Positions 1 through 6,076 of a stretch of DNA of 10,022 nt are shown one piece after another. The notes under the pieces are model-generated. The model had not been told where the DNA came from. It searched no databases and saw nothing but the letters and a program-made list of their open reading frames with translations. The translations under genes and the position numbers were made by a program. The stretch covers positions 1 through 10,022 of the forward strand of contig CARTIQ010000015.1 in assembly GCA_949068525.1 (NCBI GenBank), read 5' to 3'. How positions within the stretch are numbered: position 1 is the stretch's first letter; every line of letters begins with the position of its first letter. The DNA is from an uncultured Eubacteriales bacterium. Its GTDB lineage: Bacteria > Bacillota > Clostridia > Oscillospirales > Acutalibacteraceae.

Positions 1-5
1 AGTAC

Positions 6-34
6 ATTATACCGTAATTTGTCTAATTTGTCAA
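6..34 (-). promoter_or_regulatory. Perfect consensus sigma-70/A promoter reading leftward
   Basis: On the minus strand TTGACA (34-29) and TATAAT (11-6) are separated by exactly 17 bases, so both hexamers match the consensus fully. The -35 box contains the TGA stop codon of the HNH gene. The start site would fall at or just beyond the left edge, so the transcribed gene is not visible. By position it would drive the packaging/late genes that usually follow an HNH gene in such phages; that part is inference. A perfect match by chance in such AT-rich sequence is unlikely but possible. Confidence 0.75.
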
Positions 35-462
35 GTTTTTGTAATATTTAGCATGATATCTGGATAAATCTTATGCTCCACGATAATTTTTTCTTGTTCT
101 AAGATTATTTGTTTGACCTCATCGTATGGTATTTCGCCTTTGTCACACATCGCATGATGCCTTGAGCACAGTGTAATCAGGTTGCTGCCATCAAGCCGCA
201 GCTCTTCGCTAGAATTGACGGGCACCGCATGGTGAACTTGTAGCCCTTCGTAATTGTATTTACGCCGGGTTCCATACAGTTCTCTGATGCATACCTGGCA
301 TAGATAGCAGTCGCGTTGCCTGATTTGCTGCCGTTTTTTGTGCCAGGTCATGCTGTTTCTAAATCGCACAGCGTCATCAATCTTTTTACGCTTGGCGGGC
401 TTAGCCATGCACACATAGGCTTCATCATGGATTCTGCCACAATATTTGCATGATTTTTGAAT
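31..462 (-). CDS. Phage HNH endonuclease
   Basis: Zinc-containing HNH endonuclease. Phage members are usually encoded next to terminase and are needed for DNA packaging/cos cleavage in several phages. The protein starts with a CKYCGRIH...C zinc-binding element, then has a DCYLCQVC knuckle, the LQVHHAVPV first histidine strand, an Asn in SNLITL and the LCSRHHAMC motif, so the beta-beta-alpha metal core is complete. The start is uncertain. The frame is open up to 543, but the first permitted start (GTG, 498) lies inside a terminator stem and has no SD. ATG at 408 would cut off the first zinc element. The best-placed signal is GGGGTG (475-470), seven bases before an ATT codon at 462, which gives a protein beginning just before QKSCKYCG; I chose this with reservation. 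Termination is at TGA (33-31). Confidence 0.85.
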   Translation of the reverse strand: MQKSCKYCGRIHDEAYVCMAKPAKRKKIDDAVRFRNSMTWHKKRQQIRQRDCYLCQVCIRELYGTRRKYNYEGLQVHHAVPVNSSEELRLDGSNLITLCSRHHAMCDKGEIPYDEVKQIILEQEKIIVEHKIYPDIMLNITKT

Positions 463-487
463 TAATAAACACCCCGCTCGAGAAAAC

Positions 488-527
488 AAAAGAACCACAC
501 GGCGTATACTAACTGTGTGATTCTTTT
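488..527. terminator. Bidirectional rho-independent terminator upstream of the HNH gene
   Basis: A stem of 13 pairs (488-500 with 515-527, one wobble pair) closes a 14-base loop. The core arms are AGAACCACAC and GTGTGATTCT. T-rich tracts flank it in both directions: TTTTCTTTT on the plus side and TTTTGTTTT on the minus side. Leftward it separates the early operon from the HNH gene; rightward it could stop read-through from the other side. The formally first GTG of the HNH frame (498) is inside the stem, which argues against that start. Confidence 0.8.
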
Positions 528-613
528 CTTTTATATTAAACTATGAAAGGAGAAATTCAGAGAGCACTTAAGCCTCTGCCATTATGAAAATGTGAAAATT
601 TATCCACGTTATC

Positions 614-642
614 ATTATAGCATATCTATTTCGTATTTTTCG
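614..642 (-). promoter_or_regulatory. Possible extended -10 promoter upstream of the HNH gene
   Basis: On the minus strand TGCTATAAT (622-614) is a perfect extended -10 element. At 17-base spacing the -35 position reads CGAAAA, a poor match, which an extended -10 can tolerate. An A-rich stretch with a repeated AAATACG lies upstream and could act as an UP element. Transcripts would meet the terminator at 527-488 before the HNH gene, so this promoter would make a short leader RNA unless read-through or antitermination occurs. No protein gene is visible between 499 and 660. Confidence 0.4.
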
Positions 643-660
643 TATTTTTTGAAAAATTTT

Positions 661-1053
661 TTAATTTTTTCCTAAAAAAGCGTTGTGCTTTTTGCGAGGG
701 TACTGTTCATCGTTCTTGCCTATTTTATGAGCGATTTGTCGCCAAGTAAGGCCCTGTATGTACCGAAGCGCAAGGATCGTTCGTATTTGCCTGTCCTCAA
801 CTTTCTCAATATATCGATTCAACTTCAAAAACTCTCGGTAGCAGCGATATGCCTTGATTTCAAGCTCAGCTTTCAAATCAGCGATCTGTGCTGAATACTT
901 GCCAATTTTATCGTTGATTGCCTGAGGTCTTGGCATGCCTGAAATTTGGGCGGTACACTTTGTCGCCAAAGCCTCCAACACTCTTATGCGGCCTTGAATC
1001 TCTAAAATTTCCTGCCTTAAGTAATTAAGTTGAGACAACTCTTTTTGCGTCAT
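661..1053 (-). CDS. DUF1492/ArpU-like phage transcriptional regulator
   Basis: 130-residue regulator with a sigma-70 region-4-like helix-turn-helix. Residues 1-80 are a long helical, probably coiled region. Residues 85-127 carry the family signature: EDRQIRTILALRYIQG, then LTWRQIA, then a DEQYPRKKH tail. Members of this group (DUF1492, ArpU, RinA-like) are found at the end of the early region of many Bacillota phages and are thought to activate the late operon. Start ATG 1053 follows GGAGGG at about six bases. It lies between the antirepressor and the HNH gene, as in related phages. Late control is family knowledge, not shown here. Confidence 0.85.
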   Translation of the reverse strand: MTQKELSQLNYLRQEILEIQGRIRVLEALATKCTAQISGMPRPQAINDKIGKYSAQIADLKAELEIKAYRCYREFLKLNRYIEKVEDRQIRTILALRYIQGLTWRQIAHKIGKNDEQYPRKKHNAFLGKN

Positions 1054-1086
1054 AAAAACCCTCCATTGCAGATTTTCCCTTGATAT

Positions 1087-1431
1087 TTATTTTTGCTCTT
1101 CCAATTGATCGCGCTCCATTTGAGGATATATCCCGTCTTCCTTCAGCAAATCATAAATAAACAGCCGCCCTTTCTGCGTCCAATATGTGTGAACCTTTGT
1201 ATGAAGCCCATCATCGTTTAAGTACGAGTGCGTTTTTGTGCTTGTATAGCCCTTTTCTGCATATTTTTGATACAAGAGCCAGATATCACCCTGCCGGAAT
1301 TGGATCCCTTTTTCGTGCAGATATTTATTCATCCTTGATGCGCTCCAGCCGTAATCCTTCGCAATTACAGACATCGATACTAAATCCTTGCAATTCAAAA
1401 CGACATCATAATAGCTTACCTTCGGCGCCAT
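1087..1431 (-). CDS. C-terminal (KilAC/ANT) part of an interrupted phage antirepressor
   Basis: 114 residues that match the KilA-C/ANT DNA-binding half of phage antirepressors: IAKDYGWSASRMNKYL, then GIQFRQGDIWLLYQKY, and a WTQKGRLFIYDLL ending. It is in the same reading frame as the BRO-N fragment at 1603-1899, and every codon between them (1602-1432) is open except the TGA at 1605-1603. The intervening sequence codes for a normal linker with VTSEVLPAIRKHGAYATEE. ATG 1431 is the first ATG/GTG/TTG after the stop and has no SD, so independent translation is doubtful. This is probably the distal half of a nonsense-mutated gene of 270 residues, or is made only by readthrough. Confidence 0.8.
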   Translation of the reverse strand: MAPKVSYYDVVLNCKDLVSMSVIAKDYGWSASRMNKYLHEKGIQFRQGDIWLLYQKYAEKGYTSTKTHSYLNDDGLHTKVHTYWTQKGRLFIYDLLKEDGIYPQMERDQLEEQK

Positions 1432-1602
1432 TTCGGAGATTTGCTGTGTTTGTACGGCGACCTTTTGTTCAAGCTTCCGGTTTTGCTCACGCTCTTCTTT
1501 TAGTGCTTTGAACGCGGCTATCGCAAGGTCTGGGTTTGCGATTAATTCTTCGGTTGCATAAGCTCCATGCTTTCGAATCGCCGGTAGAACTTCGCTCGTT
1601 AC

Positions 1603-1899
1603 TCAATGCTTAAACTGTTTTGCCCGTGGCAGCTTGCTTGATAAAATCAAACTGTAAAGTCCGCTCTCATTGATAAGCCATCCACCGCGCTGTCCTAACT
1701 CAATCCCAAATTGGGACTGAGTTTCGTTGCCAATCATAATTCGGTCTTCAATATCTACTCGATCCACAATTGCCTTTGTTTCTCGCTCATATCCTAAAAT
1801 TTCAGCAACATCCTTCCCCACAAAGTAGGGCTCATCGTTGATTGTCACCGTCCTGACTTCCCCGAAGTCCTGATTTTTAAATACTGTCAAATTGTTCAT
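1603..1899 (-). CDS. N-terminal BRO-N part of an interrupted phage antirepressor
   Basis: 98 residues of a BRO-N domain: LTVFKNQDFGEVRTV, YFVGKDVAEILGY, and the GLYSLILSSKLPRAKQFKH end. Family members continue with a Trp (FKxWVTSEVLP). Here that codon is TGA instead of TGG, and VTSEVLPAIRKHG follows in frame. ATG 1899 has GGAGG seven bases upstream, so this half should be translated. Intact proteins of this type (about 270 residues, BRO-N plus KilAC) counteract the prophage repressor. Truncated BRO-N proteins may still bind DNA, but loss of the KilAC half most likely inactivates the antirepressor. It sits just downstream of dnaB. Confidence 0.85.
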   Translation of the reverse strand: MNNLTVFKNQDFGEVRTVTINDEPYFVGKDVAEILGYERETKAIVDRVDIEDRIMIGNETQSQFGIELGQRGGWLINESGLYSLILSSKLPRAKQFKH

Positions 1900-1941
1900 T
1901 TTTAATCCTCCATAAAATTAATTTTTAAAAATTGTGCTTCC

Positions 1942-3309
1942 CTACCGTTTTCCCGCTTTGTTGCTCCAGGCTGGAAAACTTTTTTCTTCTTCGTAAATGC
2001 GGTCGAGCTCAACAAACCGCATGTAGCCTCCGTTAAAATCAAAAAGCGTTACACCCGTTGTGCCACGCCGATTCAAAGCCACATCTACGCCGATGGTTTT
2101 AGATTCTATGCGCCCTCGTTCATCCAAATTCTTTTCGATGCACCACATCAAAATCACTTTGTTAGCGTCCTGCTCGATGCTGCCGCTATCCCTGAGTTCT
2201 GAAGGGCTCGGCCTTGAGTTCTCATCGCTTACTCGGTTTAGCTGCGATAAACACAGCACCGGTACGCCCAATTCTGAAGCCAAACATTTTAAATCCCGGC
2301 AAATAGAGCCAATCTCTAAGTTCCTGGTATCATAACGCCGGCTGCTACGCATCAATTGAAGATAATCAACCACGATTAAGCCCAAATTATCAAGCATCCT
2401 TGTTTCTAAGCGAATATCATTTACCGTGCAGGCTGGGTTATCGTTGATTTTTATCGGTAACTTGTCAGTTTCATCGATGGTTTCAGCAATCTTATTGACC
2501 TCGTCTGTGCGTATTTTCTGCAGCCTTTTTTTATCCTTGAATTTGCGGTCAATCAGCGTGTTCATCGCTATCGGAGCCCTTTTTGAAAGCAAGCGCTCAT
2601 AGATTTCACGGCTTTCCATTTCAAGACTGTAAAAAGCAACTGTTTTCCCCGTCATGGCAGCGTTTTCAGCAACTGATAGGGCAAAAGATGTCTTGCCGAC
2701 CTTAGGCCTGGCTGCAAGAATTATCAAATTCCCCGCACTCATGCCTTTTAAGAAGCTATCCAGCTTTGTAAACCCTGTATCAATGCGGATTGTATCTTCT
2801 TCATTTTTGCTGTAATCATCAAACAGCTGAAGGCCGACGTCTCCGATATTTTGCAGTTTCTTTGAGGTCCTGGTTTTTGCGACTTCAAAAAGCTCTGACA
2901 TTGCTTTTTCTGCGACTTCATCGACGTTTTCAGCGCTCACTCCGTCAAGCATGTAAGACTGGAAGGTCTCCTGCAGCCTCCTGGCTTTATGCGAGTTTGT
3001 CACTATTTTTGCGTACTGCTCGATATTGCGAATAGACGGTGTAATCTCGGTGCATAGCAGCAACAGCTTTTTCATCACGGCTTTATCATGGACTCCATCT
3101 GCAGTTACCCGGGTTAGAACGGTTACGAAGTCAATTGGCTTGCTGTTTCTCGATAGCTCCAAAATGGCTTCGTAGCAGGCTTTCAATTCTGCAAAATAAA
3201 AATCCTCAGGCTTTATGATGTCAATCACAGCGCTCAAGGACTTCTCATCTAAAATTATCGCTCCAATTACCGACTGTTCCGCGGTTTGTGCGGATTCAAT
3301 TGCATGCAT
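1942..3309 (-). CDS. dnaB: Replicative DNA helicase, DnaB family (phage)
   Basis: 455-residue hexameric 5'-3' replicative helicase that unwinds DNA at the phage fork. The N-terminal DnaB domain is residues 5-105 (QTAEQSVIGAIILDE). The RecA-like core follows. Walker A is ARPKVGKTS (200-208; the common form is ARPSMGKT, so this copy has KV). Walker B is LIVVDYLQL (311-319), then LSQLNR (354-359) and the SGSIEQDAN motif (375-383). Length and motif order fit complete DnaB. ATG 3309 follows GAGGTGA at seven bases. It lies six bases after the initiator C-half, matching the usual initiator-helicase pairing. No dnaC-type loader is seen. Stop is TAG at 1942. Confidence 0.97.
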   Translation of the reverse strand: MHAIESAQTAEQSVIGAIILDEKSLSAVIDIIKPEDFYFAELKACYEAILELSRNSKPIDFVTVLTRVTADGVHDKAVMKKLLLLCTEITPSIRNIEQYAKIVTNSHKARRLQETFQSYMLDGVSAENVDEVAEKAMSELFEVAKTRTSKKLQNIGDVGLQLFDDYSKNEEDTIRIDTGFTKLDSFLKGMSAGNLIILAARPKVGKTSFALSVAENAAMTGKTVAFYSLEMESREIYERLLSKRAPIAMNTLIDRKFKDKKRLQKIRTDEVNKIAETIDETDKLPIKINDNPACTVNDIRLETRMLDNLGLIVVDYLQLMRSSRRYDTRNLEIGSICRDLKCLASELGVPVLCLSQLNRVSDENSRPSPSELRDSGSIEQDANKVILMWCIEKNLDERGRIESKTIGVDVALNRRGTTGVTLFDFNGGYMRFVELDRIYEEEKSFPAWSNKAGKR

Positions 3310-3315
3310 TTAGCT

Positions 3316-3702
3316 TCACCTCTGGTTTTGATTCATTTTCATTAAAAGCTGCGGGTATTTTTCCCTCAGCTTTTTACCGGATAAGATGTTACTGCGCCAA
3401 AACGAATCCTTCTGGCTCCATGCGATTACTGCGGCTGCTTCGTCCGGATCGATTTTATCTATTCGCAGCATTCGGTCAATGTCCTTTGCCCAGCGTTGGC
3501 GCCGCTGCTCGCTTTGCGGGAATTTTGGTTCATTAAATATGATGCAGTCCTCAAGATACAGCGCCAATTTATATGGCTCGCTGTCAGCCTCAAATTTTTT
3601 GCGCGCCTTAATCGCCTTGTCGTCAACTTTTGTTTCTTCGATTGCCCGATTTTTTTCTGTTTCAGAAAGTTGCGACGAAGAATTATTAATTGTATTATTC
3701 AA
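3316..3702 (-). CDS. C-terminal half of a split phage replication initiator
   Basis: 128 residues. Residues 1-40 are polar, low-complexity and probably disordered. Residues 70-118 contain RWAKDIDRMLRID and then VIAWSQKDSFWRSNILS plus LREKY, the C-terminal domain found in phage O-like/DnaD-like initiators that contacts the helicase machinery. The only plausible start is TTG 3702, which overlaps the TGA of the upstream ORF as TTGA and has no SD, so translation could occur only by coupling. Deleting one 23-bp repeat upstream puts this frame in line with 3699-4100, giving a normal 253-residue initiator. I read it as the distal half of one gene rather than a separate gene. Confidence 0.8.
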   Translation of the reverse strand: MNNTINNSSSQLSETEKNRAIEETKVDDKAIKARKKFEADSEPYKLALYLEDCIIFNEPKFPQSEQRRQRWAKDIDRMLRIDKIDPDEAAAVIAWSQKDSFWRSNILSGKKLREKYPQLLMKMNQNQR

Positions 3703-3822
3703 TGTATTATTATCTGCGAAGTTTTCTTCATGGGGGTCAAGAAGTTTTCTTCATGGGGGTCAAGAAGTTTGCTTCGTGAGGGTATGGAAGTTTTCATCCT
3801 GCGGGTATGGAAATTTGCTTCC
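3681..3822 (-). repeat. Iteron array and AT-rich block: probable phage replication origin
   Basis: Direct repeats with a strict 23-bp period: 3718-3740, 3741-3763, 3764-3786, 3787-3809, and a partial copy at 3810-3822. The first two are identical; the others keep the GAAGTTT start, CTTC or a close variant, and a GGGT block. Each full copy begins with the small inverted repeat GAAG-TTTT-CTTC or a variant. Next to them, 3681-3717 is almost only A and T, a good candidate for the unwinding element. Iterons inside the initiator gene are the arrangement known from phage lambda O and many Bacillota phages. The 23-bp period does not fit codons, so selection is on the DNA rather than on the protein. 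Confidence 0.75.
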
Positions 3823-4100
3823 ACCTTCAAGCGTCTAACTTTGACTTTTTTGCTATCATTTTCAAACACAAAGTCTGCTGTAACATACCCGGCATCACAA
3901 AGCGACTTTATCCACGATGAAATCGTTCTTTTGCTCACAGAGTAAAGATTGCTAAAATAATCGTTTGTCGCCCAACAATAGCCCTTTTCATTGCATAAAG
4001 CCGTTATTTCGCCGTATAAAAGCTTCGCGTGTGGAATTATTTTGTTATCATACCTCACCGCTGCCGGGATCACCGCATAATAGGATTTTCTCGTATCCAT
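3699..4100 (-). CDS. N-terminal HTH half of a split phage replication initiator
   Basis: 133 residues. Residues 5-75 form the winged-helix domain of phage replisome organisers (HTH_36-like): YYAVIPAAVRYD, then IPHAKLLYGEITALCNEKGY, then a recognition segment VSKRTISSWIKSL. This domain would bind the 23-bp iterons that lie in its own coding sequence. From about residue 95 the protein is encoded by the iterons and ends in a run reading MKKTSQIIIH, which looks like out-of-frame sequence. The C-terminal domain expected in the family is encoded at 3316-3702 in another frame. ATG 4100 has GGAGGG ten bases upstream. It lies 17 bases after ssb. As it stands the product probably binds the origin but lacks the helicase-recruiting part. 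Confidence 0.85.
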   Translation of the reverse strand: MDTRKSYYAVIPAAVRYDNKIIPHAKLLYGEITALCNEKGYCWATNDYFSNLYSVSKRTISSWIKSLCDAGYVTADFVFENDSKKVKVRRLKVEANFHTRRMKTSIPSRSKLLDPHEENFLTPMKKTSQIIIH

Positions 4101-4117
4101 TAGCTTTTATCCCTCCA

Positions 4118-4522
4118 TCAAAACGGCAAGTAATCGTCATCCAAACTAGCAGGTGCCGGGGTTTGAGGTGCAACGGGGTTCTTTTCTGTTATGATGGCTT
4201 GTATAATGAAGCCCTTATAAACCTTATCGTTCTGACGCTTTGAATAGTATTTCGCAATTGCCCAAAGCTCGTCTTTTGGCTTGTATTCTTTTAAAATGCG
4301 CTGTGCTGTCTTTCCAAACGCTGTGCAATCGGTAAAAGTTGGCCTGTTCCATTCTCCGGTTACTTTATCCTTGCCGTTACTCAGCTGTAACGAGAACTTC
4401 GCCGTCCCCTTGCTGACTTCTCGTAAATCGCTGTAAATCCGGCCTCTAAGGATCACCGTATTGACGCTGCAATTGCCGCTGTAAACTTCATTGTCATTAT
4501 CAAAAATTTTTAATGTCTTCAT
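4118..4522 (-). CDS. ssb: Single-stranded DNA-binding protein (phage)
   Basis: 134 residues. The OB fold covers roughly residues 18-112 (VNTVILRGRIYSDLR, the GTAKFSLQLSNG strand, FTDCTAFGKTAQRI). It ends in a short Pro/Ala linker and the acidic tip DDDYLPF, the partner-binding tail of bacterial SSB (canonical DDDIPF). I start at ATG 4522 because GGAG (4534-4531) is eight bases upstream; the frame is open further to 4597, but those residues are not SSB-like. The TGA directly after the conserved terminal Phe shows that TGA is a real stop codon in this phage. It protects ssDNA for the Sak annealing protein encoded upstream and for the replication proteins downstream. Confidence 0.92.
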   Translation of the reverse strand: MKTLKIFDNDNEVYSGNCSVNTVILRGRIYSDLREVSKGTAKFSLQLSNGKDKVTGEWNRPTFTDCTAFGKTAQRILKEYKPKDELWAIAKYYSKRQNDKVYKGFIIQAIITEKNPVAPQTPAPASLDDDYLPF

Positions 4523-4644
4523 ATCTATCACTCCATATTTTTTATTAAGACCCGGATCTCCGGGGTTTCTGCGTACATTTTCTCCGGTCAAAGGCATTGT
4601 CGCACTGCTTGCTTGGAGCGCTTCGCATTGCTCTGTGTCTTTTC

Positions 4645-5058
4645 CTATTCGTCAGCACGCCTGCTTCGCCCACCGGGCGCGGCGCACTGCGAATCAAAAT
4701 AGATTTTGCAAACTTGGCCGTCATCATGGAAAGCCACGCCGTTTAAGGCATTTAGAACAACCTTGATGATATTATCGCCGTCAGGACGCTTGGTTGGCAG
4801 GATTTCGCCGTTAAGCATCAAAGCTCGCACCTTTTGGCTGACACTTTGAGGCGGCTCAAAAAGAGCAAGAATCGCAACCTCAAGCGGCACGTGCCTTTCG
4901 AATTTAAAGTTTGCAACTTTAGAGTATATTGACCTTATTTGATTTTCGTAATCCACCGTCTGTTTGGGCGTGTACGTTATGCTCCGGCCGTTAATCCGGC
5001 AAACTCTCGGCCGTTGCTTGCCCCTCGGGGTCCCCGGCACTGTGAATTTTATCTCCAT
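4645..5058 (-). CDS. rusA: RusA family Holliday-junction resolvase
   Basis: 137-residue endonuclease that resolves Holliday junctions made during phage recombination. The N-terminus has the PGTPRGKQRPRV motif. The catalytic region is PDGDNIIKVVLNALNG (92-107), with the acidic pair D93/D95 and K99, followed by FHDDGQV with D112/D113, matching the metal-binding aspartates and lysine of RusA. ATG 5058 has AGGAGG six bases upstream and overlaps the end of the Sak gene by 68 bases. The last 14 residues (CAAPGGRSRRADE region) come from a GC-rich stretch and do not look like the usual final beta strand, so the tail may be altered by a small indel. The core is intact. Confidence 0.9.
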   Translation of the reverse strand: MEIKFTVPGTPRGKQRPRVCRINGRSITYTPKQTVDYENQIRSIYSKVANFKFERHVPLEVAILALFEPPQSVSQKVRALMLNGEILPTKRPDGDNIIKVVLNALNGVAFHDDGQVCKIYFDSQCAAPGGRSRRADE

Positions 5059-5707
5059 CGCGCGCCTCCTTTTCCTTCTTTTCAGCCGCCATTTGATTCA
5101 ATCCCTCCAATATCTCCACACGCTGTTTGACCGTTAACTCTTTGAAGCTCGTAACGTTGTACTTTTTAAGCAGCGTAACGTAAAGCTTGTCCGAATTTTC
5201 GAAGTCGTTGACGACCCGCCTTAAGATATTCGCGTCTTTTGCGCTGATTTTCTCGACCTCAATTTCTGGCAAATCCTCGCCGCTGTAAATGTACAGTCCG
5301 AGGCCAAACATCGCAAGGTTCTTCACCAAACACCGCATTATTGCTTTGTTCACATCAAACATGCTTGCCGGCTCAACCGATATGCCTTTCTTGTACTTGG
5401 TATCGTATATGTAGCCTTCAGATTTCACCGATTTGTTCGCCCCGTCCATTACGGGAAGCCACATCATATGGGTCATGCCGTCGATTGTGACTTCAGTAAA
5501 TACCATGTAACCCACGCCCTCATCGAAAACATAGGGGAGATGCGCCTCACCGAATTGATGAATTTTATAGTTCGCATCGGGGAAACGTTTTTCCACCGCA
5601 GCCCAGGCATACGGCCAGGACAGATACGACAGGCCATTTTTATTCTCAAGTTGTGCATTAACATTGACTTCAAATAAAGTCTCAAAGACTGATTTAGTTT
5701 CTTGCAT
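4991..5707 (-). CDS. Sak-type single-strand annealing protein (DUF1071)
   Basis: 238 residues of the DUF1071/Sak family of phage single-strand annealing recombinases. Recognisable parts are GLSYLSWPYAWAAVEKRFP (25-43), the MMWLPVMDG strand (81-89) and DVNKAIMRCLVKNLAMFGLG (118-137), followed by GEDLP. The C-terminal part (150-220) is helical and charged, as in relatives, and may contact SSB. I start at ATG 5707, which has GGAGGT eight bases upstream; the longer open frame to 5809 overlaps a small SD-led ORF in another frame. It heads a recombination block with RusA and SSB. No 5'-3' exonuclease partner is seen in the window. Confidence 0.85.
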   Translation of the reverse strand: MQETKSVFETLFEVNVNAQLENKNGLSYLSWPYAWAAVEKRFPDANYKIHQFGEAHLPYVFDEGVGYMVFTEVTIDGMTHMMWLPVMDGANKSVKSEGYIYDTKYKKGISVEPASMFDVNKAIMRCLVKNLAMFGLGLYIYSGEDLPEIEVEKISAKDANILRRVVNDFENSDKLYVTLLKKYNVTSFKELTVKQRVEILEGLNQMAAEKKEKEARDGDKIHSAGDPEGQATAESLPD

Positions 5708-5708
5708 T

Positions 5709-5822
5709 TCATCGTACCTCCACGTCATCATGTTCAAAGTCAGATTGCTCCGCTGCATAATCTGGCAACTCAGCAATAAACTTAAGCGGAGTAAGGTATT
5801 TTCTGTCATCTAACTGTATCAT
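5709..5822 (-). CDS. Small phage protein of unknown function (37 aa)
   Basis: An acidic 37-residue ORF starting MIQLDDRKYLTPLKF and ending HDDVEVR. AAGGGAG (5838-5832) is nine bases before ATG 5822; the in-frame ATG at 5831 abuts the SD and is too close. Its TGA is one base before the ATG of the Sak gene, a spacing typical of coupled early phage genes. I do not recognise the family and see no domain. Tight packing and the SD are the evidence that it is real. Confidence 0.6.
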   Translation of the reverse strand: MIQLDDRKYLTPLKFIAELPDYAAEQSDFEHDDVEVR

Positions 5823-5823
5823 T

Positions 5824-5973
5824 TTATTCATCTCCCTTGATTTTCTTAAGATTTCTGCATACGATTCTAAATGCATCTAAAGTTTTTCTTTCAAGATCCC
5901 TTAATTCATCGGCTTGCCTTAGATTAATCGCAACTAAAATGAGTATTAATATGAACAAGAAAAATGTTTGCAT
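5824..5973 (-). CDS. Small membrane-anchored phage protein (49 aa)
   Basis: 49-residue ORF: residues 3-17 (TFFLFILILILVAIN) form one hydrophobic helix. The rest is a charged, helical cytoplasmic-type tail (RQADELRDLERK...KKIKGDE). ATG 5973 has a perfect GGAGGT six bases upstream. It is the first gene of the leftward early operon, and its end overlaps the region that starts the next small ORF. The family is not recognised. A short helix plus charged tail would suit a membrane-associated accessory, but that is a guess. Confidence 0.65.
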   Translation of the reverse strand: MQTFFLFILILILVAINLRQADELRDLERKTLDAFRIVCRNLKKIKGDE

Positions 5974-5998
5974 AAAATTACCTCCGTTAAAAACAAAA

Positions 5999-6027
5999 TT
6001 GCCACCTTTTTAATATCAAGGTGACAA
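5999..6027. terminator. Hairpin with T tracts on both sides, in front of the early operon
   Basis: TTGCCACCTT (5999-6008) pairs with AAGGTGACAA (6018-6027), ten positions with one mismatch, around a nine-base loop. On the minus strand it is followed by AATTTTGTTTTT, on the plus strand by CTTTTCT. It could stop rightward or leftward transcripts. It lies just before the SD of the first early gene, so for leftward transcription it may act as an attenuator or antitermination target. Confidence 0.5.
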
Positions 6028-6038
6028 CTTTTCTAATA

Positions 6039-6067
6039 TTGAATTTTTTCATTGTTTCTGGTACAAT
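6039..6067 (+). promoter_or_regulatory. Rightward promoter at the prophage edge
   Basis: TTGAAT (6039-6044) and TACAAT (6062-6067) with a 17-base spacer. It points away from the early operon, where the immunity/repressor side of a phage would normally lie, but here it reads only into the IS256 remnant. On the opposite strand a TATAAT (6076-6071) is present without a good -35, so a divergent leftward promoter is possible but weak. Confidence 0.55.
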
Positions 6068-6076
6068 GTAATTATA

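Noticed and set aside
1603..1605. UGA decoded as tryptophan in this phage, suggested by TGA at the conserved Trp of the antirepressor
   Set aside because: TGA is used as a true stop elsewhere: directly after the conserved final Phe of SSB (4118-4120), and in the tight TTGA junction at 3699-3702. Recoding would add unrelated tails to these proteins.
4545..4628. 27-codon minus-strand ORF between rusA and ssb
   Set aside because: No properly spaced SD, Arg/Ser-rich composition, no recognisable features; it overlaps the open but unsupported upstream extension of ssb.
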